64,000 bases of DNA from Prochlorococcus marinus CUG1438 (GCA_017644325.1 JAEPLS010000001.1:682001-746000), one strand, 5' to 3'. Positions 37,902 to 47,643 are shown, counted from the first letter of the stretch. Notes: generated by a model not told the origin, from the letters alone. A program made the numbers and translations.

Positions 37902-40900
37902 TTATTTATTTAACGATTTCCAATCACCACTTAATTGAAATGCTGCCCAATAGTAAGGATGACGTAAGCCAGGAATAGGGTGATTTAAGAAATCTTTTTG
38001 TGTATTTTTTAAAGCCTCTGCTTTACTTTGTCCTTCAATTAATTTTTTATAAAAACTCTCCATAAATCTTGCTGTTCCTGCATCATCAACCTTCCATAGT
38101 GATAATAAGCTTGATGAGGCTCCAGCAACAGAAATTGACCTTTTTAAACCAAATACTCCTTCACCAGATTGGCTTTCGCCTTTACCGGATTCGCAACCGG
38201 AAATAACAACCAATTCAGTCCCCTCCCAATTTAATCTAGTAATTTCAAGTGCTGTAAGATAACCATCATCAGAACTATTAAGATTAGGATTATTAGCTCC
38301 AGCAAGTACAATTCCACTGCGGAGTAAAGGATTTTTTTCTTCTTCATTGGGAATAAAATAAGAATGACTTGCTATATGTAAAATTTTTGGAGAATTAACT
38401 TTTTCTATCTCTAGAGAAGTAGCGTTTTCCTGTAAAAGAAGATCTGCATTAAGAAATTTTGATATTACTCTTCCTTCCTTTTCGGTACCTAATAACTCAT
38501 TCCATTTTTGATTAGATAAAACACCTGATCTTTGTTGCCCAAAATTAATTTTCTTTGAAATTTCGCTAACAACTTTGTTAGTTAAATCAAATTTTGGATT
38601 AGCAACTACTAATGATCTCTCTAAGTTCTTTGATTTAATATTTTTAATTTTTATTAATTCTCTACCAGTAGTTAGTAATCGTATATTTTTATTTTCAAAT
38701 AACAACTTTTGATCTGAGGAACCAATTGCTGCAAAGGGAATTCTATTTAATTCTGAATCTGGTGAAATAAATAATGTATTTACAGAACCTATCCTATTTT
38801 CTATGGGCTTAATAATAAGTTCACCTATTTCTTTCCATAAAGAAATTGCATTTGGTTTTTGATTTTCAGTACTTAAAATTGCATTATTTATTTTTTCTTC
38901 TAAAGGTTTAGCCAATCCAAGATCTATTTTAAAAATTTCTCCATTAGGTTTTAATACAAGAGCTAAATAACTATATTCACCAAAATTATCAGAATAAAAA
39001 TCATAATTTAATACAGGACGAAATTTTTGAAATTCAATAAGAACAGAATTAGCCGGAATGTTCTTTTTTATTTGTTCAATTTCGATTATCTTTGGCTCAA
39101 GTGCAGGTATTTCTGAGTAAAGTTTTTCTTCTAGCTTTTCCTTTTGATTATTTAATTTATCAAAAATATTTTTATCAACACTCACATCAGAGATTTGTGT
39201 GTTGATATTTTTTATTTCTTCTAAAAGCATTTTCTGCTTATTATTTAAGTCAGACAAATTTGATTGATATTTTTCAATGTCTTCTAATAATCCTTGTCTA
39301 TTTAGCCTTGCTTTAAGAGCTAGTTTTTTCCCGTTAGGAAGTTTATCAATTAAGGAAAACAAAATTTCATAGGAATTTAAAACTATTGCTGAGAACTTTT
39401 CTCTATCTTTTTCAGGTAAATATTGGGATTGCTCCTTGGCTAATAAAATTCCTGAATCGATTGTTTTTTCAATATATTTTTCAGCATCAATAGAATCTTT
39501 TTTTTCAATATATAATCTTGCTAAGCTTTGATAAAGTTGAATAATATCTAGGGATAATCTAGATTTATTTAAATATAAACTATGTATTTTTAAACTTTCT
39601 TTTAGATACTCTTCTGATTTTTTTAAATCCCCTTTATATAGATAAACTTCTCCAATAGACTTCAAAGTTGTAAATGATTGATAATTATTTATACCTCTTT
39701 TACTTTTTATAATGAAAAGTGCTTTTTTGTAGACATCTAGTGATTGATCGTATGATTTACTTAAAGCTAAAGTTGCTCCATCAATAATTAACTTAGTTAC
39801 AATTTCTGGATCATTTTCATCGGCATTTTTAGATAGTAAAAAGTTATTACTAAGTTTTCCTTTACCGCCCTCTAATACCAGTAATATACTTTTCAATTTT
39901 TCTAAATAATTTACTTCAAATTTATATTTACGTTTTTTTATTTTGTAGATTTTTAAAGCATTATTAAGCATCTTTTTAGATTCCTTAAAGTCTCCAAGAT
40001 AAAAATAGACTCCTGCTAAATCAGAATAACTTTTTGCTAGTGATAGATCATTTTTATCAAATATTTTGGTTCTTATTTCAAAAGCTATTATTGCATTTTT
40101 TTTTGCATTTCTATAATCTCCAATCTGATTATAGTCATGATGTATTTGCGAATATAAAAATGCTTTGTAATCAGGTATTGAGGTATAAAAATCATTTTGC
40201 TCTTTAGAAATATTTGCTATCTGAATTGCTTTTTTCCTGAGACTTATTGCTTTTTCGTAGTTACCGATCTCTGAGTAAAGTCCAGCTAAATTTTGATAGC
40301 TAGCTGCAGTTTGTATATTTTCTAAGCCAAAAACATTTTCTTTTATTTTAAGTACTCTTTCTTTAATACTTACCACTTCCTTAAAATACAATTTATCAAC
40401 AAAATATTGTCCTCGATAATATAAAAATGATAAACCATCTAATAAATTAGCAACTTCTAAAGAATCTTTGCTAGTTAGTTTTTCTTCAACTTTTATACCT
40501 TTTATTTGGTATTCAATAGCTTTATCATAATTGCCGATTTTTTCAAAATTAAAAGCTATTGCAGAATATGGGAAAGAAGATACTCTGTTATCCTTTTTCT
40601 CAAGCTCAATTATTTTTTTGTAATTTTTAATTATATTTTTATAATCTTTTTTCTCTTCTAATTTTTTTATTTCTTCTGATAATTTAATGATTGTGTTAGA
40701 TATTAAAAATTTTTTTTCTGTAATCTGTCTTTCTTCGTAAAATATTTTATTCTCAATTGCTAATTTGTTTTTTGGATTAATTAAAATCGCTTTATCAAAA
40801 TCATCTATTGCATTTTGAAATTTATTAAGTGCTCCTTTTGATAAACCCCTTGCATTTAAAGCATCATCATTATTCGGATCATTTTTAATAACCACATCAA

Positions 40901-41729
40901 AATCTTTAATCGCTTCTTTGTATTCTTGAACCATATTTCTTGATAAACCTCTCAAAAAATATGCATCAATCTGATTTGGATCTAGCTTAATTAAATTTGA
41001 AAAATCATCTATAGATGCTTCATATTCCCCTAATTCTGATTTTGAAATTCCTCGGTTAAGTAGAGCTTCTTTATATTTTGGATTAATTTTGAGGGCTTTA
41101 CTGTAGTCTTCTATAGAGCCAATAAAATCTTTCAGAGAATATTTTGATAATCCCCTTAAAAATAGAATATTTGTATCATCGCCATTTAAATTTAAGTATT
41201 TTGTAAAATCATCTATTGATTCTTTGAAATCTCCTAGTTTTTGTTTAGCGATACCCCTGAATAAAAAACCTTTATAATAATTAGGGTTTAGTTTTAGTGA
41301 CTTGGAGAAATCAATAATAGATTCCTTAAAATCTCTAATTTCTGTTTTTGCAAGTCCTCTATTAAGAAATGATTGCCAAGATGGATTTATATTGATTGCT
41401 TTTGAATAGTCATCTATAGCCCCTTTAAAATCACCAAGAATATCTTTTACAAATGCTTTATAAAAATATGCATTACTATTAGTTTGATCAATTTTAGATG
41501 CTTTATCAAAAAAAAATATTGCATTTTCGTAGTCTTTTTTTTCTAAACTTTCTAGTCCTTTTTTAACCAATTCATCACTTCTTATAGCTTTTTTATAGAT
41601 TTTATTATCTTGAATATCACTTCTAAAAATTTCTTGTGATTTTAAATATTCATAAGGTGAAAGAATATTTAAAAATATAAAAAAAATAATTGATATTTGC
41701 TTTTTATTTTTTAGTGCAAAAAAAAACAT
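37902..41729 (-). CDS. TPR-CHAT domain protein (caspase-like)
   Basis: The 1275-residue protein has an N-terminal hydrophobic/signal segment, about eight classic 34-residue TPR units (about 50-325), a second TPR set (about 385-720), a coiled coil and a C-terminal CHAT domain. CHAT is a caspase-related peptidase fold; the dyad is His1122 in HIASHSYF and Cys1179 in VISGCESGKGE, counted from the C-terminus. Cyanobacterial relatives are often annotated HetF-like. If exported, it would act in the periplasm next to the YpfJ-type peptidase. Confidence 0.9.
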   Translation of the reverse strand: MFFFALKNKKQISIIFFIFLNILSPYEYLKSQEIFRSDIQDNKIYKKAIRSDELVKKGLESLEKKDYENAIFFFDKASKIDQTNSNAYFYKAFVKDILGDFKGAIDDYSKAININPSWQSFLNRGLAKTEIRDFKESIIDFSKSLKLNPNYYKGFLFRGIAKQKLGDFKESIDDFTKYLNLNGDDTNILFLRGLSKYSLKDFIGSIEDYSKALKINPKYKEALLNRGISKSELGEYEASIDDFSNLIKLDPNQIDAYFLRGLSRNMVQEYKEAIKDFDVVIKNDPNNDDALNARGLSKGALNKFQNAIDDFDKAILINPKNKLAIENKIFYEERQITEKKFLISNTIIKLSEEIKKLEEKKDYKNIIKNYKKIIELEKKDNRVSSFPYSAIAFNFEKIGNYDKAIEYQIKGIKVEEKLTSKDSLEVANLLDGLSFLYYRGQYFVDKLYFKEVVSIKERVLKIKENVFGLENIQTAASYQNLAGLYSEIGNYEKAISLRKKAIQIANISKEQNDFYTSIPDYKAFLYSQIHHDYNQIGDYRNAKKNAIIAFEIRTKIFDKNDLSLAKSYSDLAGVYFYLGDFKESKKMLNNALKIYKIKKRKYKFEVNYLEKLKSILLVLEGGKGKLSNNFLLSKNADENDPEIVTKLIIDGATLALSKSYDQSLDVYKKALFIIKSKRGINNYQSFTTLKSIGEVYLYKGDLKKSEEYLKESLKIHSLYLNKSRLSLDIIQLYQSLARLYIEKKDSIDAEKYIEKTIDSGILLAKEQSQYLPEKDREKFSAIVLNSYEILFSLIDKLPNGKKLALKARLNRQGLLEDIEKYQSNLSDLNNKQKMLLEEIKNINTQISDVSVDKNIFDKLNNQKEKLEEKLYSEIPALEPKIIEIEQIKKNIPANSVLIEFQKFRPVLNYDFYSDNFGEYSYLALVLKPNGEIFKIDLGLAKPLEEKINNAILSTENQKPNAISLWKEIGELIIKPIENRIGSVNTLFISPDSELNRIPFAAIGSSDQKLLFENKNIRLLTTGRELIKIKNIKSKNLERSLVVANPKFDLTNKVVSEISKKINFGQQRSGVLSNQKWNELLGTEKEGRVISKFLNADLLLQENATSLEIEKVNSPKILHIASHSYFIPNEEEKNPLLRSGIVLAGANNPNLNSSDDGYLTALEITRLNWEGTELVVISGCESGKGESQSGEGVFGLKRSISVAGASSSLLSLWKVDDAGTARFMESFYKKLIEGQSKAEALKNTQKDFLNHPIPGLRHPYYWAAFQLSGDWKSLNK

Positions 41730-41787
41730 TTATGATTTCCATTCGAATTGATATTCATATTCTTTATATATACTTCCATATCCTTTC

Positions 41788-42120
41788 TTAATTTTTAGTC
41801 TTTTTTTTAATTTCAATATTGAGGGTTTTATTTTTATGCTTAAGTGCTTCTTCCTTCATTTTTTTTGTTAAATCAAAAGAATAGTATCCACCTATAAGTT
41901 GCAATGGAATCTTTATTTCTGGTTTAAATGAATTTATTCTTGCTAAAGAAAGAATTATGTATCCAGCTACAAATACAAATAAATAAGGTAATATCGCAAG
42001 TTTCAATGATCTTTGCCTTATACCCCAAATTAAAGATGAAAGAGGAGAAACAAGGCCAACAAATATCCCTATTAGAGTCGGGTTACATTTCTCTCTTCTT
42101 TCGGTTGGTGTTTGTCTCAT
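41788..42120 (-). CDS. Small membrane protein, 110 residues
   Basis: Two hydrophobic helices (LIGIFVGLVSPLSSLIWGI and LAILPYLFVFVAGYIILSL) with basic ends and a Lys-rich tail. It is 58 bases upstream of the CHAT gene on the same strand. Family not recognised. Confidence 0.65.
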   Translation of the reverse strand: MRQTPTERREKCNPTLIGIFVGLVSPLSSLIWGIRQRSLKLAILPYLFVFVAGYIILSLARINSFKPEIKIPLQLIGGYYSFDLTKKMKEEALKHKNKTLNIEIKKKTKN

Positions 42121-42140
42121 TTTATAATTTACGATTAAAG

Positions 42141-42335
42141 TTAAAACCCTTTGATTCCCAATGCTATTAAAAAAATTCCCAAAGTTGAATAAAAAATTCT
42201 TGCTCCTTTTTTACCTCTACACAAAGATAAAACACCCTTAGCTTTAGGATGATTCCAGAACCAATTCCAATTACTTCTAGCTGCTAATAAAGCAAAAAAG
42301 CCTCCAAAAATGCAAAATAATTGATCTATATTCAT
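42141..42335 (-). CDS. Imm17-like two-helix membrane protein, 64 residues
   Basis: The layout of two helices flanking a basic loop, with SNWNWFWNHPKAKG and GKKGARIFYSTLGIFLIALG, matches the Imm17 family, named as predicted immunity proteins in polymorphic-toxin loci. No toxin with recognisable domains is adjacent, so immunity is not shown. It is 20 bases upstream of the 110-residue membrane protein and heads the run leading to the CHAT protease. Confidence 0.65.
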   Translation of the reverse strand: MNIDQLFCIFGGFFALLAARSNWNWFWNHPKAKGVLSLCRGKKGARIFYSTLGIFLIALGIKGF

Positions 42336-42476
42336 TGCTAATTATTTTGGAAATCTTCACTAAAAATAAGAAAATAAATATTTCTGGGCAATTATATGTA
42401 TATAAATTTAAATACTTTCAATCAAAAGCTCTAAGATTATCTATTCATTTTTTTAATTTGTAAAATACTATTTTTT

Positions 42477-42608
42477 CTATTCATCAAATAAATTAATTGT
42501 TTCTGGATTACCTTTCTTTGAACAATTCTTTTTATGCTCATAAATAATATTCATGTAGAACGCTCCAACATCAAATATTTTAAGTTTTTTCTTTAACCAA
42601 TGGTCCAT
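42477..42608 (-). pseudogene. Truncated gene remnant, 43-codon 3' end
   Basis: From ATG 42608 the frame encodes MDHWLKKKLKIFDVGAFYM and ends NLFDE. The same frame stays open upstream to about 42688 with protein-like sequence (SRAEQTKGCPKITIVIA) but no start codon, and then meets a stop near the tRNA-like repeat R2. It is best read as a gene that lost its 5' end. A short working protein from the internal ATG cannot be excluded. Confidence 0.45.
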
Positions 42609-43121
42609 AGCTATAACAATAGTTATTTTTGGACAGCCTTTTGTCTGCTCAGCTCTAGATAGTTTATCTTTATTGTAACTAGGAAGTTAAAACCTTTTCT
42701 TAAAGTAATAAATTCGCTATAAGTGGTGTAAGGACTTGTCCTTTTCGTAAGGACTTGAACCTAGCGGTTTCAAGGTTAAATCCGCGCTCCTACACGCGAG
42801 TACAAAAACCTTTTTCTTAATGAAGATCTTCTCCAAGACACTTAGCTTGATTCATAATATAGTTTTGTTATTTCTTTCTTTATTACCTTTATTTTGACTT
42901 GAAATTTATAGAGTATTTGTAACCATTAAAAAGCGCTTTATTGTTTTCAAGGTAACCTTTTTCATTTTATGGGAGTACATATAATTTAGGATTCAAAAGT
43001 ACTTAATCTACTTTGTAGATAGCGAAGTGCATGCTATTGCGCTGGAAATTATGGCGGTTATTCTGTAAAAATCCTTTTTAAGCTATTTCTTGATAAATTC
43101 CTGTTTTAGTAATCATTTAAT
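42609..43121. other. Gene-free stretch containing repeat R2
   Basis: Contains the tRNA-like repeat R2 (42718-42849) and otherwise AT-rich sequence with no frame I can support. Confidence 0.5.
42718..42849. repeat. tRNA-like repeat R, copy 2
   Basis: Second copy of 29747-29860. It carries a local duplication of GTAAGGACTTG (42728-42738 and 42747-42757). On the minus strand GG-TTCAAGT-CC matches the tRNA T-arm form GG-TTCRANY-CC exactly. Surrounding bases do not give a whole tRNA. Confidence 0.55.
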
Positions 43122-43229
43122 CTATTTTTCTTTTTTGGCAGTATTTCCTTTAGCTCTTAAAAGTAAGGTTATTGTGAGAGCAGTACTAAGTATTACTGCA
43201 TCAATTATTAAATGGGGTGTAATATCCAT
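43122..43229 (-). CDS. Small membrane microprotein, 35 residues
   Basis: ATG frame with one hydrophobic helix (HLIIDAVILSTALTITLLL) and a basic tail RAKGNTAKKEK. Resembles the general plan of the 43-residue protein at 54976-55107 (one helix, basic tail), without clear sequence identity. Confidence 0.5.
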   Translation of the reverse strand: MDITPHLIIDAVILSTALTITLLLRAKGNTAKKEK

Positions 43230-44402
43230 TAGCTAATCAAAGAAATAAGAAGGGTTATTATTTTTTCAGCTAAAAATCTTTTACCCATAAAAAAGGTCTG
43301 TTTAAATCAATCTTACAAAGAATTTCACTCAAATAAACAATTTTGGTAAGAAGGGGCAAATTTTGCCCCCTCTTGGTGAAACTCTTCCAAAGAAACACCA
43401 TCAAAATTTTACTCTGATTAATACAAAGATGAATAAATTAATAATAATATGACTTTAAAATTTCATTAACTTTTCTAATGCATTTAATTAAACAACTAAT
43501 TTATATGCAGTAATTTTTCTTAAAAAGTCATAAACTTTTTTATATCAATATCTATATAAAATTACACTTTCAAAGTGGCAAATTATTCTGTCATTTTTTT
43601 AATAGTTGCCGAATGGACACTTATATAAAAATTTAAGAAAAACTTTTAATCGAATTAGATGGAACTTGGAATGATATTAGTGATTCGCCATAGTGTGATG
43701 CGGCTAATTTCATTATTACCCAATAAAAAAAGTTCATTAAATTTTTTCCCACGAGTATTTAGTTGCTAGTTCAGATAACCTTATAATTTTTGTATTAGCA
43801 ATATACAAAACAAATTTATCAAGCTATCAAGATACTTGTATAAAAAATAAATTTATCTTAAATAAGACAGATTATTACCTATGGGCAACGGATTAAATCT
43901 TTATGGGGCTTTGGACTCTAATCCGCTTTTTCTATTCGTAAATCATAATTATCCTCTAATTGAGCGCGATTGCTCATAGCATTAGTGGTTCTACATGAGT
44001 CTTTATAAGTTGATTAGAAAAATACTAATTAAGCATTTTTTAGTTTATTTATTGTATTAGGATGTTACAGAACTTTAGTCATATCAATAGATTCAGTATT
44101 TTTGCTCATTGATATAATCATTCTCACAATAATAGTATTGTCAATGACTAAAATGTTTTGATTTTGAAAAAGATAATTAAGTTTTTGAAACTATTTAAAA
44201 GGAGAATTGATATATTTAGCGCAGAAACTCAATTAAAATTTATATTGGAAAATTAATAATGGGATTCCTCATTTACCTATTTGTCTTGTTCTAGCGCTTA
44301 TTTCTGTATTTATATAAGAGTTACGAGTAGTTATATGATCTTTATCCTTTTAGGGAGTTTATAAAAGAAGTATTTATTTTTAACTTTAAGTTTGGCTTTT
44401 TT
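43230..44402. other. 1.2-kb gene-free region
   Basis: No supported gene. It contains a palindromic hairpin GGGGCAAA/TTTGCCCC (43353-43369) without T-run, and RNA-like element X copy 2 (43632-43931). Stop codons are dense in all frames outside these. Confidence 0.55.
43632..43931 (+). ncRNA. RNA-like element X, copy 2
   Basis: Related to 28722-29028. Keeps GAATTAGATGGAACTT (43652-43667) and ends with terminator CGGATTA (43890-43896) / TAATCCG (43919-43925) followed by CTTTTTC. The stem differs from copy 1 by paired changes (GGACTA/TAGCCC in copy 1 against GGATTA/TAATCC here), which supports an RNA stem. The long-range arm is eroded to about 11 of 16 pairs. Confidence 0.5.
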
Positions 44403-44408
44403 TAAGGG

Positions 44409-44541
44409 TTGACACCTAAGCATAAATACTTTAAAAGTAGGATGTAGTAAATGCTACACAATCGTCCGATCTACCTTCTGATAGACCGCAGTACGACTCA
44501 AGCCATAGGACGGGGACTTGAGCAGATTTAGGAGCTGCATT
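44409..44541 (+). promoter_or_regulatory. Promoter and downstream-peptide riboswitch-like leader, copy 2
   Basis: TTGACA (44409-44414) is kept; the -10 (TTAAAA near 44431) is weaker than in copy 1. The leader folds as copy 1: GTAG/CTAC, CGTCC (44463-44467) with GGACG (44508-44512) in the loop of CTCAAG (44497-44502) / CTTGAG (44517-44522), then AGGAG before the ATG. Against copy 1 the outer pair C-G is replaced by A-T, a compensatory change. Confidence 0.65.
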
Positions 44542-44652
44542 ATGGTAAAAATGTATTTCAATGGTAAGTCGTTCGTATATTGTAGAAAGCAAGAAGATAG
44601 GGCAATAAAGCTTATTTATAGAGGATCTAGTTACTTAAAAAAAGATTTCTAA
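44542..44652 (+). CDS. DUF4278-like microprotein, copy 2, 36 residues
   Basis: Paralogue of the 28291 peptide. Shared residues are MV-MYFNGKSFVYC and IKL-YRGSSYL; the tail KKDF is longer. Many differences between copies are silent (for example AAC/AAT, GGC/GGT), which supports translation. Same leader, same spacing from AGGAG to ATG. Confidence 0.72.
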   Translation: MVKMYFNGKSFVYCRKQEDRAIKLIYRGSSYLKKDF

Positions 44653-45463
44653 TCTTTTTGAGATATGGAATAAAAGTTTATTAAAGAGTCACTATTGAAT
44701 TTATTAATTATCTTTTTGCAATACTAGAGATCAGAATTAACTTATTTCTTTGCTAAAAAAGTAATCCTTATAAATGATGATTTTTGGACAAGATAAAGAC
44801 AAAATAAATGCGACTTTATTATCCCAATCTAATAAGTCTTTGAAAATAAATGTTTTTAATAAATTTGTAAGCTAATTTTTACTCTAAATTAGTAGAGATC
44901 TTTGCAAATGATGCCGTTATACTTATTTTTTATGAGTGTAGTATGCATATTATTGTTATTACTCTATTGAGTAATAGAGCAATTAAGATGAAAAAAACTA
45001 GATAATTTTTATTATTCATCACAAAAATATTTAAAAAGTTTTTAGACTTTTTTGATATGAATTTCAACTCGGTATTTTTTGATACTTTATAAGAAAAACT
45101 TATTGTGGATATATTTTTTGCCTATTAAAAAAATAATTTATTCGTATATTTGGTTACGAGAAATATTTGTATAAATTACTAATTTACAATCAGTTTTTAT
45201 AATGGTTATGCAACCAATTTCTGAAGAACTTTACAAAAAAATACTTGAGAGTTCCAAAAAATGAGTAAGTTTTTAATTGCTTTATTAGCTTTAGATATAG
45301 GGGTTAGTCTGTCTAAAGTATTTATTTTTACCTGACTTAGAAAAAATGACTTTGTAAGATAGAGGCAAATCTTTAGTTTTAGATCTATTATTTCAAATGT
45401 ACAATCTTGCTTCTTAAATATTTCTAAATAAAATTTGTTAATATGGAAAAAAACTAAAGTTAA
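44653..45463. other. 810-base region without a firm gene
   Basis: A 33-codon ATG frame at 44774-44875 and an antisense frame at 45206-45469 exist but neither has a ribosome binding site or recognisable sequence. The rest is AT-rich with dense stops. Confidence 0.4.
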
Positions 45464-45595
45464 ATGCAAAATATAGATATTTCGTTAAATAAATTTTTAA
45501 TTTTTGGTAAAAAGGTAAAAAAATATTTACCTTTCTTTATTGGATTTAAATTACTCACATTTACTGGCTTTCTAACTTATATGATGAATCGTTAA
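45464..45595 (+). CDS. Small membrane protein, 43 residues
   Basis: ATG frame with a basic N-terminal half and a hydrophobic segment YLPFFIGFKLLTFTGFLTY. It ends 36 bases before the next gene on the same strand. Unknown role. Confidence 0.5.
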   Translation: MQNIDISLNKFLIFGKKVKKYLPFFIGFKLLTFTGFLTYMMNR

Positions 45596-45631
45596 TTAAT
45601 TTTACATTCATAATTATTTAATTAAAATTTA

Positions 45632-45844
45632 GTGAATAAAGAAGAACGAACAAAAAGATTTAAGTCTTTGTCTAGTAGTGAGAGAAAGGCATTGATTTTA
45701 AAGAAGATGAAAATCATGGGAATAGAAGCTGGAAGCGGAGTACCTTATAAAAAATATGATAGTAAAGAGGTTTATGAATTAATTTACATTGCAAAACGTT
45801 TTCCAGAATTAATAGAAAATAAAAATAATAAAAATAATATTTAG
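45632..45844 (+). CDS. Hypothetical basic protein, 70 residues
   Basis: Starts with GTG. Highly charged, Lys/Glu-rich with RKALILKKMKIMGIEAG and a KEVYELIYIAKRFPEL helix. Soluble; no cysteines. Converges with the DoxX gene after 19 bases. Family not recognised. Confidence 0.55.
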   Translation: MNKEERTKRFKSLSSSERKALILKKMKIMGIEAGSGVPYKKYDSKEVYELIYIAKRFPELIENKNNKNNI

Positions 45845-45863
45845 TTTTATCTAATTACGTTAT

Positions 45864-46244
45864 TTATATTTTTTCCCTTAATGCAGTAATAATTAATCCA
45901 CCTATCAATCCTAGATTCATAAGGACCGGTCTCAGGTTGAAAGGAAATACATGAAAAATTATTGTTGTTGGAATAAGGAAAATTAATAAGAAGACTGAGC
46001 CAATTTTTTGATTTTCTCCAAATATAAAAAATCCCGATCCCAAGATAAGACATATAATGGCTCCCACTAATAGAATAGATGCAATTGGATCAGGAATACC
46101 TTTTGAAGAGATATATTCAACTGTTCTTTCAAACCCATTTATTTTGCTTGGTATGGCAGAGATAAAAATGGCAGAAATTGATACTCTTGAAAGAAAATCT
46201 AAAAAAGATTTTATACTTTTACTTTTGAAAATAAAAATCTTCAT
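45864..46244 (-). CDS. DoxX family membrane protein
   Basis: The 126-residue protein has the four-helix DoxX layout, with an N-terminal helix ending in a PSKINGFERTVEY loop, then ILLVGAIICLILGSGFFIFG and paired C-terminal helices. DoxX proteins have been linked to quinone-dependent redox chemistry, but this member's role is unknown. Confidence 0.82.
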   Translation of the reverse strand: MKIFIFKSKSIKSFLDFLSRVSISAIFISAIPSKINGFERTVEYISSKGIPDPIASILLVGAIICLILGSGFFIFGENQKIGSVFLLIFLIPTTIIFHVFPFNLRPVLMNLGLIGGLIITALREKI

Positions 46245-46400
46245 AATTTTAATACCAGAAACATCTTTGAATTTTCTTTAGAAATGCTAACGTAACCATA
46301 AGAATTTTATAGAGTTAGATAAATCTTTAAATAAGAATTAAGGCACTTTTTGAATTATCATTTTATTTTTATGCAATAATTTATCTTACTTGATTTGATA

Positions 46401-46877
46401 ATGATTAAGACTTTACCTTTAACTTTATTTTTATTTCTTAGTTCTTTCATAGCTATTTATCCTTTAAGAAAAGAAAATATTGGCTTAATAAATTATTGTT
46501 ATTCTCTAGAAAAGATACTTTCTAAAAATTCCTTAGAAAAAAACAAAAATATTTCTAAGAAATATAAAACCTTTGCAAACGATATTACTTCGTTTGGGAC
46601 TAAAAAAACAAAAGGGGCATTAGTAAATAAGATGATTGATCAATATAAAGCTTCCAAAAAATTTTTTATTATAAATATTGTGCCTAATCAAATTTTTTGT
46701 TTGGCAGGATATTGGATCGAGGAGCTAAACCCAGGCACATTCCACTCTTTCTTCTATGAGATAAGCAAAGAAAAAATTAATCAATACAAAAATGTTAAAA
46801 AAGAATTTGATGAATTTCTGAATGACATTAATGACGAATATAAATATATAAAAAAAGAAATTAACAATTTCTTCTAG
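46401..46877 (+). CDS. Exported hypothetical protein, 158 residues
   Basis: A signal-like segment (LPLTLFLFLSSFIAIYPL) precedes a Lys-rich helical protein with two cysteines, in INYCYSLEK and IFCLAGYWIEE. An in-frame TTG at 46395 is an alternative start; the ATG is preferred. No family recognised. Confidence 0.6.
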   Translation: MIKTLPLTLFLFLSSFIAIYPLRKENIGLINYCYSLEKILSKNSLEKNKNISKKYKTFANDITSFGTKKTKGALVNKMIDQYKASKKFFIINIVPNQIFCLAGYWIEELNPGTFHSFFYEISKEKINQYKNVKKEFDEFLNDINDEYKYIKKEINNFF

Positions 46878-47024
46878 TAAATTAAAACCTTTTTCTAGTA
46901 GAAATACTTCATTTGCATTATTTATAAAAAATTATAAATAATGCCTTAATTAATGCACTATTATGAAACTCAAATTTACTAATTATTTTATTAATTTGTT
47001 CAATTTAGTTGACTTGATAGTTTG

Positions 47025-47180
47025 TCATTTTGCCTTTCTTGTCCCACCATAGACATAATTATTATGTTTTGAAATAATATTCCAACATTTTTTACAACAA
47101 AAAATCCAGTTTTTATGAATTATAGATTTAACCCTATATTGTACTAAATCTGGCTTTTTACATAAATCACATTTTTTCAT
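47025..47180 (-). CDS. Zinc-ribbon microprotein, 51 residues
   Basis: Cys4-x2-Cys7 near the N-terminus and Cys29-x2-Cys32 (FCCKKCW) form a CxxC...CxxC zinc-ribbon pattern; Cys28 is extra. The protein is basic, ending YGGTRKAK, which would suit nucleic-acid binding, although that is inference. Small treble-clef/HNH-like proteins can look similar. Confidence 0.65.
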   Translation of the reverse strand: MKKCDLCKKPDLVQYRVKSIIHKNWIFCCKKCWNIISKHNNYVYGGTRKAK

Positions 47181-47502
47181 TTACTTGAACTTTTGATTAA
47201 TAAGTTTTAAAAATAAAATCGAGTATAAATTTTTAATATTCAGGAAAGGGATTTTAAATTTGCATTATATAAATGCTTTCTTCTTCAGCAAAGCGGTGGT
47301 TACGTAGAGTGCGAATCTTTCTTATAGAACTTTAAAGTATAGTAATTCAAAAATTTAAGTTTTAAAAATCCTCATAAACTTAATCCCCTTTACTACATCA
47401 AAAATTTTCAAAAATTTATTATACTATTGCATTAGAAATTTAAAAAGAAATTCACGATTATTATTTAATCAACTTTATTATTAATAAATATATTTTTTTA
47501 CT
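47181..47502. other. Intergenic stretch, nothing recognised
   Basis: 322 AT-rich bases between divergent small genes. GC rises briefly at about 47288-47310 (AGCGGTGGTTACGTAGAGTG), which might be part of an RNA, but no fold or terminator was found. Confidence 0.3.
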
Positions 47503-47643
47503 ATGAACATTTACTTATTTTGGATATTATTTTTAGCTTTATGGGCAATTGTTCCATTAATGATTATTAAGGGCAGAGTTGATGAATCACCCAAGATTAA
47601 AACCTCTCCAGATGTTAAGGTTAAGAAAAAAGGTTGGTTTTAA
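47503..47643 (+). CDS. Small membrane protein, 46 residues
   Basis: One N-terminal helix (FWILFLALWAIVPLMIIKG) and a polar Lys-rich tail ending KKKGWF. Typical plan of Prochlorococcus single-helix proteins. Unknown function. Confidence 0.55.
   Translation: MNIYLFWILFLALWAIVPLMIIKGRVDESPKIKTSPDVKVKKKGWF

Noticed and set aside
42477-42688. Full-length gene reading through repeat R2
   Set aside because: A stop occurs just upstream and no start codon precedes the protein-like stretch; it is treated as a remnant.
43353-43369. Palindrome GGGGCAAA/TTTGCCCC as a terminator
   Set aside because: No T-run on either strand and no gene ending beside it.
45206-45469. 87-codon minus-strand ORF
   Set aside because: No ribosome binding site or recognisable sequence, and its composition looks like random AT-rich DNA. 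The opposite strand has a short frame, MVMQPISEELYKKI, that is no better.
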